From: Hyphomicrobiales bacterium
Lineage (GTDB): Bacteria; Pseudomonadota; Alphaproteobacteria; Rhizobiales; Rhizobiaceae
DNA: 64,000 nucleotides
Assembly (NCBI GenBank): GCA_900473805.1
Contig: UCMS01000009.1
Span: 112,340 to 176,339 of the forward strand
Reading direction: 5' to 3'
Of this stretch, positions 36,268 to 45,057 are shown in pieces. Every line of letters starts with the position of its first letter. Positions within the stretch are counted from its first letter, which is position 1. Under the pieces are notes generated by a model that saw only the letters and a program-made list of their open reading frames with translations, made no database searches and was not told where the DNA came from. A program made the position numbers and the translations under genes.

Positions 36268-36432
36268 GGCCAGTCCGCTCCGCCCGATATCGCGGCCCGA
36301 TGTCAGGGTTTTCCCGACATCGTAGGGAACCGATTGCGGGCTGCTCCGTTAGAACTGTCGCATTTTAACCATAGTCGCGGAATTGCGGGGGTGTTCCATC
36401 CCGGCAGCGTTGACTCGTGCCCTGTAGCGATC

Positions 36433-36447
36433 TTAACGTTTTGTTAA
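36433..36447 (+). promoter_or_regulatory. CtrA-type box upstream of the BTLCP gene
   Basis: TTAA at 36433-36436 and TTAA at 36444-36447 are separated by exactly seven bases, the full CtrA recognition pattern TTAA-N7-TTAA. It sits 19 bases before the ATG at 36467 and overlaps the likely promoter region. Confidence 0.65.
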
Positions 36448-36466
36448 GGATACAGGGGACAGGTTC

Positions 36467-37084
36467 ATGACGAACGGTTCACGCGCCATCAAGGCGCTGA
36501 TCATTGCTGCTGCGGTGCTGGCGCCCGCCCATGCCGGTCATTCGGCATCATCGCCGTCGCGTTCGATGATCACCGGCCAGATCACCTCGCAACCGATCGG
36601 TCACTACGAATTCTGCAAGTCCCTGCCGCAGGAATGCGCCATGCGCACCCGTCCTTCGACGCCGCCGAAGATCACCGATCACGGTTGGAGCCTGATCCGC
36701 GACGTTAACGCCTCCGTCAATCACGCCATCGTGCCGATGACCGACGAACAGATCTATGGCCGGGAAGAAGTCTGGGCTTATCCGACGGATGTCGGCGATT
36801 GCGAAGACTTCGTCCTGTTGAAACGCAAGAAGCTCATGGAAGCCGGTTTCTCTGTTGCCGACCTGCTGATCACCGTCGTGCGCAAGCCTGATGGCGAAGG
36901 CCATGCGGTCCTGACCGTGCGCAGCCAGACGGGCGATTTCGTGCTCGACAACCTGAATGACGACGTGAAGCTCTGGAGCGAAACGCGCTATACCTTCCTC
37001 AAGCGCCAGTCCTCCACCGACAGCGGTCGCTGGGTAACCATCGAGAACGGCACATCCGACGTTCTGGTCGGCGCGCTGCAGTAA
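36467..37084 (+). CDS. Bacterial transglutaminase-like cysteine proteinase (BTLCP), exported
   Basis: A 205-residue protein with a signal peptide (SRAIKALIIAAAVLAPAHAGHSA). The papain-like catalytic triad is Cys112 in DVGDCEDFVLLKR, His146 in GEGHAVLTV and Asp161 in DFVLDNL. The BTLCP family (DUF920) is related to LapG, which cleaves adhesins, but most rhizobial members lack the LapD partner and their role is unknown. No gene neighbour suggests a substrate. A full CtrA box just upstream points to cell-cycle-controlled expression. Confidence 0.93.
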   Translation: MTNGSRAIKALIIAAAVLAPAHAGHSASSPSRSMITGQITSQPIGHYEFCKSLPQECAMRTRPSTPPKITDHGWSLIRDVNASVNHAIVPMTDEQIYGREEVWAYPTDVGDCEDFVLLKRKKLMEAGFSVADLLITVVRKPDGEGHAVLTVRSQTGDFVLDNLNDDVKLWSETRYTFLKRQSSTDSGRWVTIENGTSDVLVGALQ

Positions 37085-37086
37085 AG

Positions 37087-38280
37087 CTAGGCGGTTGCCG
37101 CCGCCTTGTTCTTGCCGGCTGTGAGGGCCAGCGTTGCCAGCACGCTTGCGAGCGAGGCGACGAAAAGGCTCGCCAGAGCCGCAACGGGTCCTGCCACATC
37201 GTTCAGCCAGATGACCGAGACGGGCGCGAGTGCTGATACGACGATCCGCACCGCCGACAGCGTGCCCATCGTCCGTCCATAGCCGGCAGCACCGAAGTAG
37301 TGCAACGGCAGCACGCCGCGCACGATCGATGTCAGTCCCTGCCCCGCTCCATAGAACAAGGCAAAGGCGAGCGCGAAGCCTGTGGCCGGCGTCAGCAGCG
37401 ACCCCGCCAGCAGGACAATGCCGAGCGCCATGACGGCGGCCGCGATGATCGCGGTCAACGGCGGTGAAAAGAGATTGCGCCTGACATATTCGATCAGTCG
37501 CGCCGCCACCTGGCTCGGCCCGATCAGGCTGCCGGCGAGGGTCGCAATGCCCGTGGCATAGCCGAGGTCACGCATCAGCACGAGAAGCGTCGCACCGACC
37601 GCGGAGATGACGAAGCCTCCGGCGGCGAAGGCGATCGCCATCAGCACCATCAGGCGCGTTCGGTCATCGCGTGGGCCATCGACCGTAACACCGTCCACAG
37701 GTCGTCTCGCTTCGGCGGTATCGGTGCGCGCCTTCGGCAAGGCGAGATGGATCGGCAGGGCGATGAAGAGGTTCATTGCCGCCAGAACGAGATATATGTC
37801 GCGCCAGCTCATCATCGTCAGCAGCCATTGCAGCAGCGGCCAGTAGATGGTCGAGGCGAAACCGGCGATCAGCGTGACCAGCGTGATATGGGCCCGCGCG
37901 TCCCGGCCGTGGGTCTGGGCCAGCGCGGCAAACCCCGCGTCATATTGAACCGCAAGCGCGATGAATTCGGCAACGAGCGTGATTGCGGCGAAATGCCAGG
38001 CGTTCTGCATCAGGGCAAAGAGCGCCAGCGCAAAGGCGGCCGCGACCGAGCCGAGGCACAAGACCCGTCGCGCCCCGAAACGGTCCACCAGGCGGCCGAT
38101 CACGGGTGCAGCAACCGCGCCGGCCAGCAGTCCGAAGGAGAACACGCCAAAAACGAAGCTGCGGCTCCAGCCGAATTCGCGGGCGATTTCGGGCGCAAGC
38201 ACGGAGAAGGAATAGTAGAGCGTTCCGTAACCGATGGTCATGGTGACGCCCAGACCGATGGTCGCGGGAGAGGCTTTCAT
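37087..38280 (-). CDS. Major facilitator superfamily transporter
   Basis: A 397-residue inner-membrane protein with twelve predicted helices. The MFS loop 2-3 motif is GRLVDRFGARRVL, and the opening helix is ATIGLGVTMTIGYGTLYYSFSVLAPEIAREFGWSRSFVFG, typical of the oxalate/formate-antiporter-like (OFA) or monocarboxylate group. The substrate is not readable. It is convergent with the BTLCP gene, three bases apart, and has no operon partner. Confidence 0.9.
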   Translation of the reverse strand: MKASPATIGLGVTMTIGYGTLYYSFSVLAPEIAREFGWSRSFVFGVFSFGLLAGAVAAPVIGRLVDRFGARRVLCLGSVAAAFALALFALMQNAWHFAAITLVAEFIALAVQYDAGFAALAQTHGRDARAHITLVTLIAGFASTIYWPLLQWLLTMMSWRDIYLVLAAMNLFIALPIHLALPKARTDTAEARRPVDGVTVDGPRDDRTRLMVLMAIAFAAGGFVISAVGATLLVLMRDLGYATGIATLAGSLIGPSQVAARLIEYVRRNLFSPPLTAIIAAAVMALGIVLLAGSLLTPATGFALAFALFYGAGQGLTSIVRGVLPLHYFGAAGYGRTMGTLSAVRIVVSALAPVSVIWLNDVAGPVAALASLFVASLASVLATLALTAGKNKAAATA

Positions 38281-38351
38281 GGCGCCTTGCTAGTCATCAT
38301 TGATGATGGCCAGATGACAGCGCCCGTACCCCTCCCGTCAAGCCTTTCAGC

Positions 38352-39335
38352 TCATCCCTGGCCGATCAGCACGCCGGCCGCGAGAACCAGCGAGCCGCCC
38401 AACACCACCTGCATGGCGGCACGCCAGAAGGGGGTTTCCATGTAGCGGTTCTGGATGAAGGCGATGGCCCAGAGCTCGAAGAAGACGACGATGGCCGCCG
38501 TGATCGTCGCGGTCCAGAAATGCGGGATGAGATAGGGCAGTGCGTGGCCCAGGCCGCCGAGCGCCGTCATGATGCCCGAGGCCAGGCCGCGCTTGATCGG
38601 CGAGCCGCGCCCCGACAGCTTGCCGTCGTCATGGGCGGCTTCCGTGAAGCCCATGGAAATGCCGGCGCCGACCGAAGCGGAGAGGCCGATCAGGAAGGTC
38701 GACCAGGTGTCGCCGGTGGCGAACGCGGCTGCGAAAATCGGCGCGAGCGTCGAGACCGAGCCGTCCATCAGGCCGGCCAGACCCGGCTGCACATAGGTGA
38801 GAATGAACTGGCGGCGGGCGCTTTCGTCCTCTTCCGTCTTTGCGTCTTCGGTCACGTGCTTTTCGCCGAGCATGCCGGCGATCTCCTCGTGACCCTGTTC
38901 GGCCAGCGCAAGGTCGCCCAGTAGCTTGCGGATACCGGCATCGGAGGTCTTCTGCGCGGCCGCCATGTAGAAGCGATAGGCGCCCTGCTCCATCAGCTCG
39001 GCTTCCGTGCGGATCTGGTCAAGCGTCAGGTTCTGGCGCAGCCAGTCGGGCTTGCGGTCGTAGAAGCCACGCACATGCTCGCGGCGGATCAGCGGGATGC
39101 GCTCGCCGAAACGCTCACGATGCATCTCGATCAGCATGTTGCGGTGGGTGTGCTCGACCTCGGCCATGTCTTCGAAAACCTTGGCCGATTGCGGCGCGGT
39201 CGCGCGCAGCTGGTCGGCATAGGCGAGGTAGATGCGGGCATCGTCCTCTTCCGAGGAGATGGCCAGGCCGAGAATCTCCTGTTCGCTGAGGCTGTCGAAG
39301 GAGCGCTTGCCGGTCGAAAGGGATAAACCAAACAT
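38352..39335 (-). CDS. mbfA: Membrane-bound ferritin-like iron exporter MbfA
   Basis: A 327-residue protein that joins an N-terminal ferritin-like/rubrerythrin diiron domain (about 1-165) to a C-terminal VIT1/CCC1-type membrane domain of about five helices (GLAGLMDGSVSTLAPIFAAAFATGD onward). Family members in Agrobacterium and Bradyrhizobium export iron and protect against iron and peroxide stress. The ferritin part shows the expected Glu and ExxH pairs (SSEEDDARIYLAYADQL, FEDMAEVEHTHRNMLIEMH, EAELMEQGAYRFYMAAA, LALAEQGHEEI). A perfect iron-control-element palindrome lies 14 bases upstream, which fits repression by Irr at low iron. Confidence 0.95.
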   Translation of the reverse strand: MFGLSLSTGKRSFDSLSEQEILGLAISSEEDDARIYLAYADQLRATAPQSAKVFEDMAEVEHTHRNMLIEMHRERFGERIPLIRREHVRGFYDRKPDWLRQNLTLDQIRTEAELMEQGAYRFYMAAAQKTSDAGIRKLLGDLALAEQGHEEIAGMLGEKHVTEDAKTEEDESARRQFILTYVQPGLAGLMDGSVSTLAPIFAAAFATGDTWSTFLIGLSASVGAGISMGFTEAAHDDGKLSGRGSPIKRGLASGIMTALGGLGHALPYLIPHFWTATITAAIVVFFELWAIAFIQNRYMETPFWRAAMQVVLGGSLVLAAGVLIGQG

Positions 39336-39348
39336 CTGTTGTCACCTT

Positions 39349-39365
39349 TTTAGAATTATTCTAAA
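39349..39365. promoter_or_regulatory. Iron control element (ICE, Irr box) for mbfA
   Basis: TTTAGAAT and ATTCTAAA form a perfect inverted repeat around a single T. This is the rhizobial ICE consensus bound by Irr. It lies 14 bases before the mbfA ATG and about 100 bases before the divergent truncated haemoglobin gene, so it could affect both. Confidence 0.85.
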
Positions 39366-39465
39366 CTTATCCCTCTGCTCTTCGCTTTTCAAGCGACAAC
39401 TTGCCGCTTGACCACGGCGCCGCTGCGGACGTAGCCAGAGCACAGCACATAAGGATCAAGCCGTC

Positions 39466-39936
39466 ATGACCATGGAGCTTTCCGGCCGCGCCGCGCATCG
39501 CGCCGAAATCACTGCCCGCGCGGAAGCCCAGATGGCCGCCATGGGCGTGGACGCCGCCTTCATCGATCGTCTGGTGGAGACCTTCTATGGTCACATCCGC
39601 CGGCATCCCGATCTTGGCCCGGTCTTTGAAGGCCGGCTTGCCGGTCGCTGGCCGGAGCATATGGTGAAGATGAAATCCTTCTGGTCGTCGATCGCCTTCA
39701 AGACCGGTGCCTATGGCGGCAAGCCGGTGCAAGCGCATCACGGCGTTGACGGCATGGCCGAAGGATTGTTTCGCCAGTGGCTGCAACTCTTTTCCGATAC
39801 ACTGGTCGAGATCGGCGCCACGGAAGAGATCCACAGCTGGTTCATGACCAGCGCCGAACGGATCGCCAAGAGCTTGGTGCTATCGCTCTTCTACAACCCC
39901 GCCTTTGACGATCCGGCCCGCAAGCCGGCAGACTGA
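39466..39936 (+). CDS. Group III truncated haemoglobin
   Basis: A 156-residue heme protein with the 2-on-2 globin fold. VDAAFIDRLVETFYGHIRRHPDLGPVFEGRL covers the B to E helices with the Phe and Tyr of the distal pocket. KMKSFWSSIAFKTGAYGGKPVQAHHGV contains the proximal-side region of group III proteins. Members bind O2 or NO or act as peroxidase-like sensors; the role here is unknown. It is divergent from mbfA across the ICE site, so iron-linked control is possible. Confidence 0.9.
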   Translation: MTMELSGRAAHRAEITARAEAQMAAMGVDAAFIDRLVETFYGHIRRHPDLGPVFEGRLAGRWPEHMVKMKSFWSSIAFKTGAYGGKPVQAHHGVDGMAEGLFRQWLQLFSDTLVEIGATEEIHSWFMTSAERIAKSLVLSLFYNPAFDDPARKPAD

Positions 39937-40098
39937 CTGTTCCTTGCGCGGAACCGCATCCGGGCGAAAGAAAACGCAAATTCGACTGCCTTGCCGGGCA
40001 ATTTCACGAGTTTTTGCCCTTGCACGTCTTGGTATGCCCCTTTAGACCCGCCGCGGGAGCTGGAGGAGCATTTTATTTAAAAACCAAGGCAAGAGATC

Positions 40099-41196
40099 AT
40101 GAACCGCCGTCAATTCTTCAAGCAGGCCGGCGTTGCCGGCGTCGGGGCCGCAGCGCTCGCTGCCCCTGCCCTCGCCCAGGAAAACCCGAAGGTCACCTGG
40201 CGCCTCGCCTCGTCCTTCCCGAAGAGCCTCGACATCATCTTCGGTGCCGCGACCGATATCGCCGAGAGCGTCTCGAAGGCCACCGACGGCCAGTTCGAGA
40301 TCCAGGTCTATGCCGCCGGTGAAATCGTGCCGCCGCTGCAGGTCGCGGATGCCGTTTCCGACGACACCGTCGAAATGGGCCATACCTGCTGCTACTACTA
40401 TATCGGCAAGGATCCGGCCTTTGCGCTCGGCACCGCCATTCCCTTCGGCCTCAATGCCCGCATGACCAATTCCTGGTTCTCGGTCGGCGGCGGAAATGAG
40501 TTGCTCAACGAATTCCTCGCCTCCTACAAGCTCTATGCGCTGCCGGCCGGCAATACCGGCGCTCAGATGGGCGGCTGGTACCGCAAGGAAATCAAGACGA
40601 TCGACGACCTGAAGGGTCTGAAGATGCGGATTGCCGGTCTCGCCGGCGAGATCATGTCGAAGGTCGGCGTGACACCGCAGCAGATCGCCGGCTCGGATGT
40701 CTATCCGGCGCTGGAAAAGGGCACGATCGACGCCACCGAATTCGTCGGTCCCTATGACGACCTGAAGCTCGGCTTCTACAAGGTCGCGCCCTATTACTAC
40801 TACCCCGCCTGGTGGGAAGGCGGCCCGACGGTGCATGCCTTCTTCAACCTGGAGAAATTCAACGCACTGCCGGAAAACTACAAGCGCATCCTGACGGATG
40901 CCTGCGCTGCGGCAAACGCCCGCATGCTTGCCCGCTACGACGCCTCCAATGCCAAGGCGCTGCGCGAGCTCGTTGCCGGCGGTGCGCAGCTGCGCGCGTT
41001 TACCACCGATATCCTCGACACTTGCCACAAGGCGGCCAAGGAGACCTATGCGGATCTCGCGGCCAAGAACGAGTGGTTCAAGAAGCTCTATGACAGCCAG
41101 CAGGCGTTCAAGCAGGACGCCTATCTGTGGAGCCAAATCGCCGAATACAGCTTCGACACCTATCAGATGATCCAGCAGCGCCAGGGCACGCTCTAA
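40099..41196 (+). CDS. TRAP transporter substrate-binding protein (DctP family)
   Basis: A 365-residue periplasmic binding protein with a twin-arginine signal (NRRQFFKQAGVAGVGAAALAAPALAQ). It resembles the TakP/mannitol-keto-acid subgroup: VTWRLASSFPKSLDIIFGAATDIAESVSKATDGQF, MGHTCCYYYIGKDPAFALGTAIPFGL and GGWYRKEIKTIDDLKGLKMRIAGL, where the Arg that pairs with a substrate carboxylate is conserved. The dctQM membrane genes are not in this window; the next gene is on the opposite strand after a terminator. The ligand is probably a 2-oxo acid or similar carboxylate. Confidence 0.93.
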   Translation: MNRRQFFKQAGVAGVGAAALAAPALAQENPKVTWRLASSFPKSLDIIFGAATDIAESVSKATDGQFEIQVYAAGEIVPPLQVADAVSDDTVEMGHTCCYYYIGKDPAFALGTAIPFGLNARMTNSWFSVGGGNELLNEFLASYKLYALPAGNTGAQMGGWYRKEIKTIDDLKGLKMRIAGLAGEIMSKVGVTPQQIAGSDVYPALEKGTIDATEFVGPYDDLKLGFYKVAPYYYYPAWWEGGPTVHAFFNLEKFNALPENYKRILTDACAAANARMLARYDASNAKALRELVAGGAQLRAFTTDILDTCHKAAKETYADLAAKNEWFKKLYDSQQAFKQDAYLWSQIAEYSFDTYQMIQQRQGTL

Positions 41197-41219
41197 GGCT
41201 TCGGATCATCCAGAACGAC

Positions 41220-41255
41220 AAGAGGCCCGGGCATGTCCCGGGCCTCTTCGTTTTC
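41220..41255. terminator. Terminator between TRAP gene and amine oxidase
   Basis: AAGAGGCCCGGG and CCCGGGCCTCTT form a perfect 12-bp stem with a short loop, followed by CGTTTTCG on the plus strand. It separates two convergent genes. Confidence 0.8.
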
Positions 41256-41268
41256 GCATTTCGCTGCC

Positions 41269-43263
41269 TCAGTGGCAGCAGCCGCTCTTCGTCTCGGTCT
41301 TCGGCGCACAGCAATCCGCCTCGCGGTTGTCCTTGCTGTGGCCGTTCTTCTCGGCGGGCAGGTCCATCGCGATATTGGCGTCGAAAAAGCCGTTCGGCTT
41401 CAGGGTGAAGCCCGCATATTCGACCGGCATGATCGGAAAGTCCTCCGGCTTGCAGACATGGGTGTGGCCGAAGGAATGCCAGAGAACCACGTCGGCATTC
41501 TCGATGTTGCGGTTCTGGGCGACATATTTCGGCAGACCGTCGCCGCCGGCATGGACGTTCGGATAATCGCCGGATGCATATTTCTCCGCCGGATCGAAGG
41601 CCGTCACCCATATGTGCTTCTTGGCAAAGCCGCCACGCTGGGCAACGGTGGAGCCCTCCTGCGCCAGCATCAGCGGGCTCGGCATCACCACCATCTTGTA
41701 ACCCGGCGCCTTGCCAACGGAATTCGTGACGTTCGGGTTCTGCACTTTCCAGTAGCGCCCGGTCTCGCCATTGGCGATGGCGGGTGAGTCCAACTCGCGC
41801 TTCAGCACCTTGGTCTTGGTGTCGAAGACATTGCCGTAGGGATTGTCGTCGCCCCAGGGGCGCGGCACGAATTCGTGCTCGGTCACGGTGTTGCCGCCGC
41901 CATCGACATCCATGTGCAGACGGGCGTTGAAAAAATGCTGGTGCGTCGGGCCGCCGAGATTGTCGTCGACCATGCCGCCCCACTGGTAGGTCTCGCCGGG
42001 AGCGACGGCTGCCGTCTGGATGATGCCCGTCAGTTTGGCCTCAAGCTGAATGGTGCCGTCCTGATAGAGATACCAGTAGAAGCCGTAGTCGTAATTGCCG
42101 ACTGTGGCGAAGAAGGAAATGACGAGGCGACGCGAGCGGCGGACTTCGAAAATGCCGTTGCGGAATTCGTAGTGCTTCCAGAGGATGCCGTAATCCTCCT
42201 CGTGCATGCAGATGGCATTCTTCATCACCATCGGCTGACCGAAGTCATCCGCCGAAGGCACGTCGAAATAGTGGATATGGCCGAGGCAGTCGCAGCCGAG
42301 CTCCAGGCAATTGGCGAGACGCCCCAGCCCATATTCACCGGCATCGAAGGCGCTCTTCCAGAAGTGGTTGGCGGTCGGGTCGGCATAGGGCACGACCATT
42401 TCCGTTACCGACGCGCGGAAGACGATCGGGCGGATCTTGCCGCCGTCCTTGATCCCGAGTTCATGCAGCACGAGGCCTTCGCGCGGGGTGAAGCCGACGC
42501 GGAAGGACCAGTTCTGCCATTCGACCTGCCAGCCATCGACGGTGAAGCTCGGCCCCTCCGGCTGGACAATGTCGAGGGGTTTCAGACCCTGGCGGGTTTC
42601 CGGAAAGGCTTCCTGGCCGTAATTGCGCTTCTTCTTGCGCACCGGGATGATCTTTTCGTCGTCGACGAGATCGACCACCTTGTTCTTGACCAGATCGACC
42701 ACGGCGACGACGCCTTCGATCGGATGGGAATAACCGTTGTCCCGGATGTCTTCGCGCCAGTAGGAGACGGCGCGGACGATGCGCTGGCCCTTTTCGAATT
42801 CCAGGCCGAAATAGCCCGAGGAGAAGGGATCGATCTGGACAAGCGGAATGTCTTCATCGGTAATGCCGCGCTTCTTGACCGCCGCGATCCAGCGCGGGTC
42901 GGATTTCACCGTCGCCTCGACCGTCTCAAACTCGCAGAGCATGACCGGCGGCTGGCCATAGGGCAGCTCGTCATGGGGGAGCCGCTTGTGGTCCGCCACA
43001 TGCTTGACTGTGAGATCGACGATGCTCTCATGGGTCTCACCGGTGGTGATGTCGAGCGAGAGGATGAAAGCGAGGCGGGCGAGCGGCTTTCCGGCGCGGA
43101 AGGCGGCAAGGTCCGCCTTGGTTGGCTCTTCCAGCCGAATGATCGGAAAGCGGATGGTATCCGCGAGTGCCTTCTCATCCTTGAGGATGGCAACGGCTTC
43201 CGCGATCTCGTTGAGGCTCAAGGGATCGAGCGGATGGAGGATGGTGTCGACGACGGCGTCCAT
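41269..43263 (-). CDS. Copper-containing primary amine oxidase
   Basis: A 664-residue copper/topaquinone enzyme that oxidises primary amines to aldehydes with release of NH3 and H2O2. The cofactor tyrosine is Tyr391 in ATVGNYDYGFYW. The catalytic base is Asp307 in KSAFDAGEYGLG. Copper ligands are the His pair in PTHQHFFNARLHMD and His in LWHSFGHTHVCKPEDF. There is no signal peptide, so it is a cytosolic type as in Arthrobacter, although its C-terminus carries an unusual Cys-rich end (DCCAPKTETKSGCCH) that could bind copper. It follows an amine or amino-acid permease and a 56-residue peptide in one operon. Confidence 0.96.
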   Translation of the reverse strand: MDAVVDTILHPLDPLSLNEIAEAVAILKDEKALADTIRFPIIRLEEPTKADLAAFRAGKPLARLAFILSLDITTGETHESIVDLTVKHVADHKRLPHDELPYGQPPVMLCEFETVEATVKSDPRWIAAVKKRGITDEDIPLVQIDPFSSGYFGLEFEKGQRIVRAVSYWREDIRDNGYSHPIEGVVAVVDLVKNKVVDLVDDEKIIPVRKKKRNYGQEAFPETRQGLKPLDIVQPEGPSFTVDGWQVEWQNWSFRVGFTPREGLVLHELGIKDGGKIRPIVFRASVTEMVVPYADPTANHFWKSAFDAGEYGLGRLANCLELGCDCLGHIHYFDVPSADDFGQPMVMKNAICMHEEDYGILWKHYEFRNGIFEVRRSRRLVISFFATVGNYDYGFYWYLYQDGTIQLEAKLTGIIQTAAVAPGETYQWGGMVDDNLGGPTHQHFFNARLHMDVDGGGNTVTEHEFVPRPWGDDNPYGNVFDTKTKVLKRELDSPAIANGETGRYWKVQNPNVTNSVGKAPGYKMVVMPSPLMLAQEGSTVAQRGGFAKKHIWVTAFDPAEKYASGDYPNVHAGGDGLPKYVAQNRNIENADVVLWHSFGHTHVCKPEDFPIMPVEYAGFTLKPNGFFDANIAMDLPAEKNGHSKDNREADCCAPKTETKSGCCH

Positions 43264-43329
43264 GGGAGCGTCCTTCAGGCAAAAGGGTTGGGAAGATCAG
43301 GGTGGCGCGGTCACGCCACCCGTTTGGTG

Positions 43330-43500
43330 TCAGCCGCGGCCGGCGCATATCTCGGTTTCCACCATGGGCGTGCCATGGATGCAGAAGAGATTGCAGAAGG
43401 CATGGGCCTCGGCGGCAAGCAGGATGGTCGCGACGGTCAGGGCGGCGAGCGTGATCCCGAGCAACCGATCGGTCTGAGGAAAGGTCCGGAGCGCGTTCAT
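43330..43500 (-). CDS. 56-residue cysteine-containing exported or membrane peptide
   Basis: Reads MNALRTFPQTDRLLGITLAA, LTVATILLAAEAHAF and then CNLFCIHGTPMVETEICAGRG. A positively charged start and a hydrophobic stretch of about 20 residues are followed by AEAHA, a plausible signal-peptidase site. The remaining 22 residues hold three Cys and one His. The ATG overlaps the permease stop (ATGA), which makes coupled translation likely, and the amine oxidase starts 66 bases later. Size, cysteine content and position suggest a periplasmic metal or redox partner of the amine oxidase pathway, but I recognise no family. Confidence 0.75.
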   Translation of the reverse strand: MNALRTFPQTDRLLGITLAALTVATILLAAEAHAFCNLFCIHGTPMVETEICAGRG

Positions 43501-44936
43501 TCGAAAGCCTTTCCAAGCGAGGCGTACAGTTCAGGTTTGGCCTTCCTGATCTGCATGGCGAAGGCAGCCCCCAAAAGGCCGACCAACACGATCAGATAGG
43601 GGAAGGACTTGACGATGAGGCTTTCCGAGCCCGAGAGCAGCGACAGATTGGCAATCACCAGCCCGAGCGCTCCGAGCAGGCCGGCCAGGCCGAGCGCCGG
43701 GGCGATCATCGTCGTCCAGGGGCCGTATCCCGTCTTCACCTTGCGGAAGAAGAGGATGATCGCGACCGACACCAAGGCCTGGACCGTCAGGATGCCGATG
43801 ACCGCCAGCGCGGACATCCAGGAGAAGACCACGGTATAGGGATCAGCTCCGGCGAGGATGAAGAGGACCAGCACGATCGCCGCAATCGCGCTCTGCAGCA
43901 TGCCGGCGACATAGGGCGAACCGTGCATCGGATGCACCTTTCCGAGCAGCTTGAAGGCGAGGCCTTCGCGGCCGAGCGCAAAGAAGTAGCGGTTCAGCGT
44001 GTTGTGGAAGGAGAGCACGCAGGCAAACAGGCTTGTGATCAGCAGGATGTTCATGACCTGCGAGGCCCAGGGGCCAAGAATGGTGTCGGTTGCGGTGAAG
44101 TAGAATGCCTCAAGGCCGGCTTCTGCCGTCGGCTGCACCGCGCTCGGGCCATAGAACTGCACGATCGCCCAGGTGGAGAAGGCATAGAAAACCGTGATCA
44201 AGAGCACGGCGACATAGGTTGCGCGCGGAATGGTCTTTTCCGGGTTCTCGGCCTCTTCGCCGAAGATCGCGGTCGCCTCGAAGCCGATGTAGGAGCCGAC
44301 GACGAAGACCAGGGCCACGCCGAGGCCCGGCGCAAAGACGGTTGCCGGCGAGAACGAGGTGAAACCGAAGCCTTCCGGGCCGCCACCGGCCATGACGATG
44401 CCGATATCGAGCAGCAGCAAAATAGCGATTTCGGCAATCATGCAGACCCCGAGAATGGCCCCGGAAAAGGCGATGTTGCGCTGGCCGCAGACATGCACGA
44501 TGACGAGCGCCGCAAAGGACCAGACCCACCAGGGCAGATCCGCGATCGGCGCCATGGCGCCGGCCATGAAGACGCCGAAGAGGCCGTAGACAGCGATCTG
44601 GACCGCCGAATAAGTGACGAGCGCCATCAGCGCACCGCCAACGCCGGCCGGCTTGCCGATGCCATGGGTGATGTAGGTGTAGAAGGCGCCGGCCCCGCCG
44701 ACATGGCGGCTCATGGCGGTGAAGCCGACCGAGAACAGCAGATAAAGGATGCCGGCGAGCACGAAGGCGCCGGGCACGCCCGCGCCATTGCCGAAGGCAA
44801 AGGCTGCCGGCGTTGCGCCGACCACGGCGGTCAGGGGCGCTGCGGCAGCGACGACGAAAAAGACGATATGGGCGAGGCCGACGGAATTCTTCGCCAGCCG
44901 ATCCGTGGGACCATCCGCAATGGATTGTAAAGTCAT
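43497..44936 (-). CDS. APC-family amino acid or amine permease
   Basis: A 479-residue inner-membrane transporter with twelve predicted helices of the amino acid-polyamine-organocation superfamily. The first helix pair FFVVAAAAPLTAVVGATPAAFAFGNGAGVPGAFVLAGILYL and VGGAGAFYTYITHGIGKPAGVGGALMALVTYSAVQIAVYG are typical, and FVVGSYIGFEATAIFGEEAENPEKTIPRATYVAVLLI is the conserved E/A-rich loop. It heads the operon with the 56-residue peptide and amine oxidase, so amines are the likely cargo. It is divergent from an AraC regulator. Confidence 0.92.
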   Translation of the reverse strand: MTLQSIADGPTDRLAKNSVGLAHIVFFVVAAAAPLTAVVGATPAAFAFGNGAGVPGAFVLAGILYLLFSVGFTAMSRHVGGAGAFYTYITHGIGKPAGVGGALMALVTYSAVQIAVYGLFGVFMAGAMAPIADLPWWVWSFAALVIVHVCGQRNIAFSGAILGVCMIAEIAILLLLDIGIVMAGGGPEGFGFTSFSPATVFAPGLGVALVFVVGSYIGFEATAIFGEEAENPEKTIPRATYVAVLLITVFYAFSTWAIVQFYGPSAVQPTAEAGLEAFYFTATDTILGPWASQVMNILLITSLFACVLSFHNTLNRYFFALGREGLAFKLLGKVHPMHGSPYVAGMLQSAIAAIVLVLFILAGADPYTVVFSWMSALAVIGILTVQALVSVAIILFFRKVKTGYGPWTTMIAPALGLAGLLGALGLVIANLSLLSGSESLIVKSFPYLIVLVGLLGAAFAMQIRKAKPELYASLGKAFE

Positions 44937-45057
44937 GGGAACCCCTCTTGTGTTTGATTTTCATCAAGAGGGTAGGCGCGACATTTTGGCACTGAAATTG
45001 CAGTTCATGCCAATGAATCGATAAACCGCGCCACTTGGCCATTCCAGGATCGCGAAA

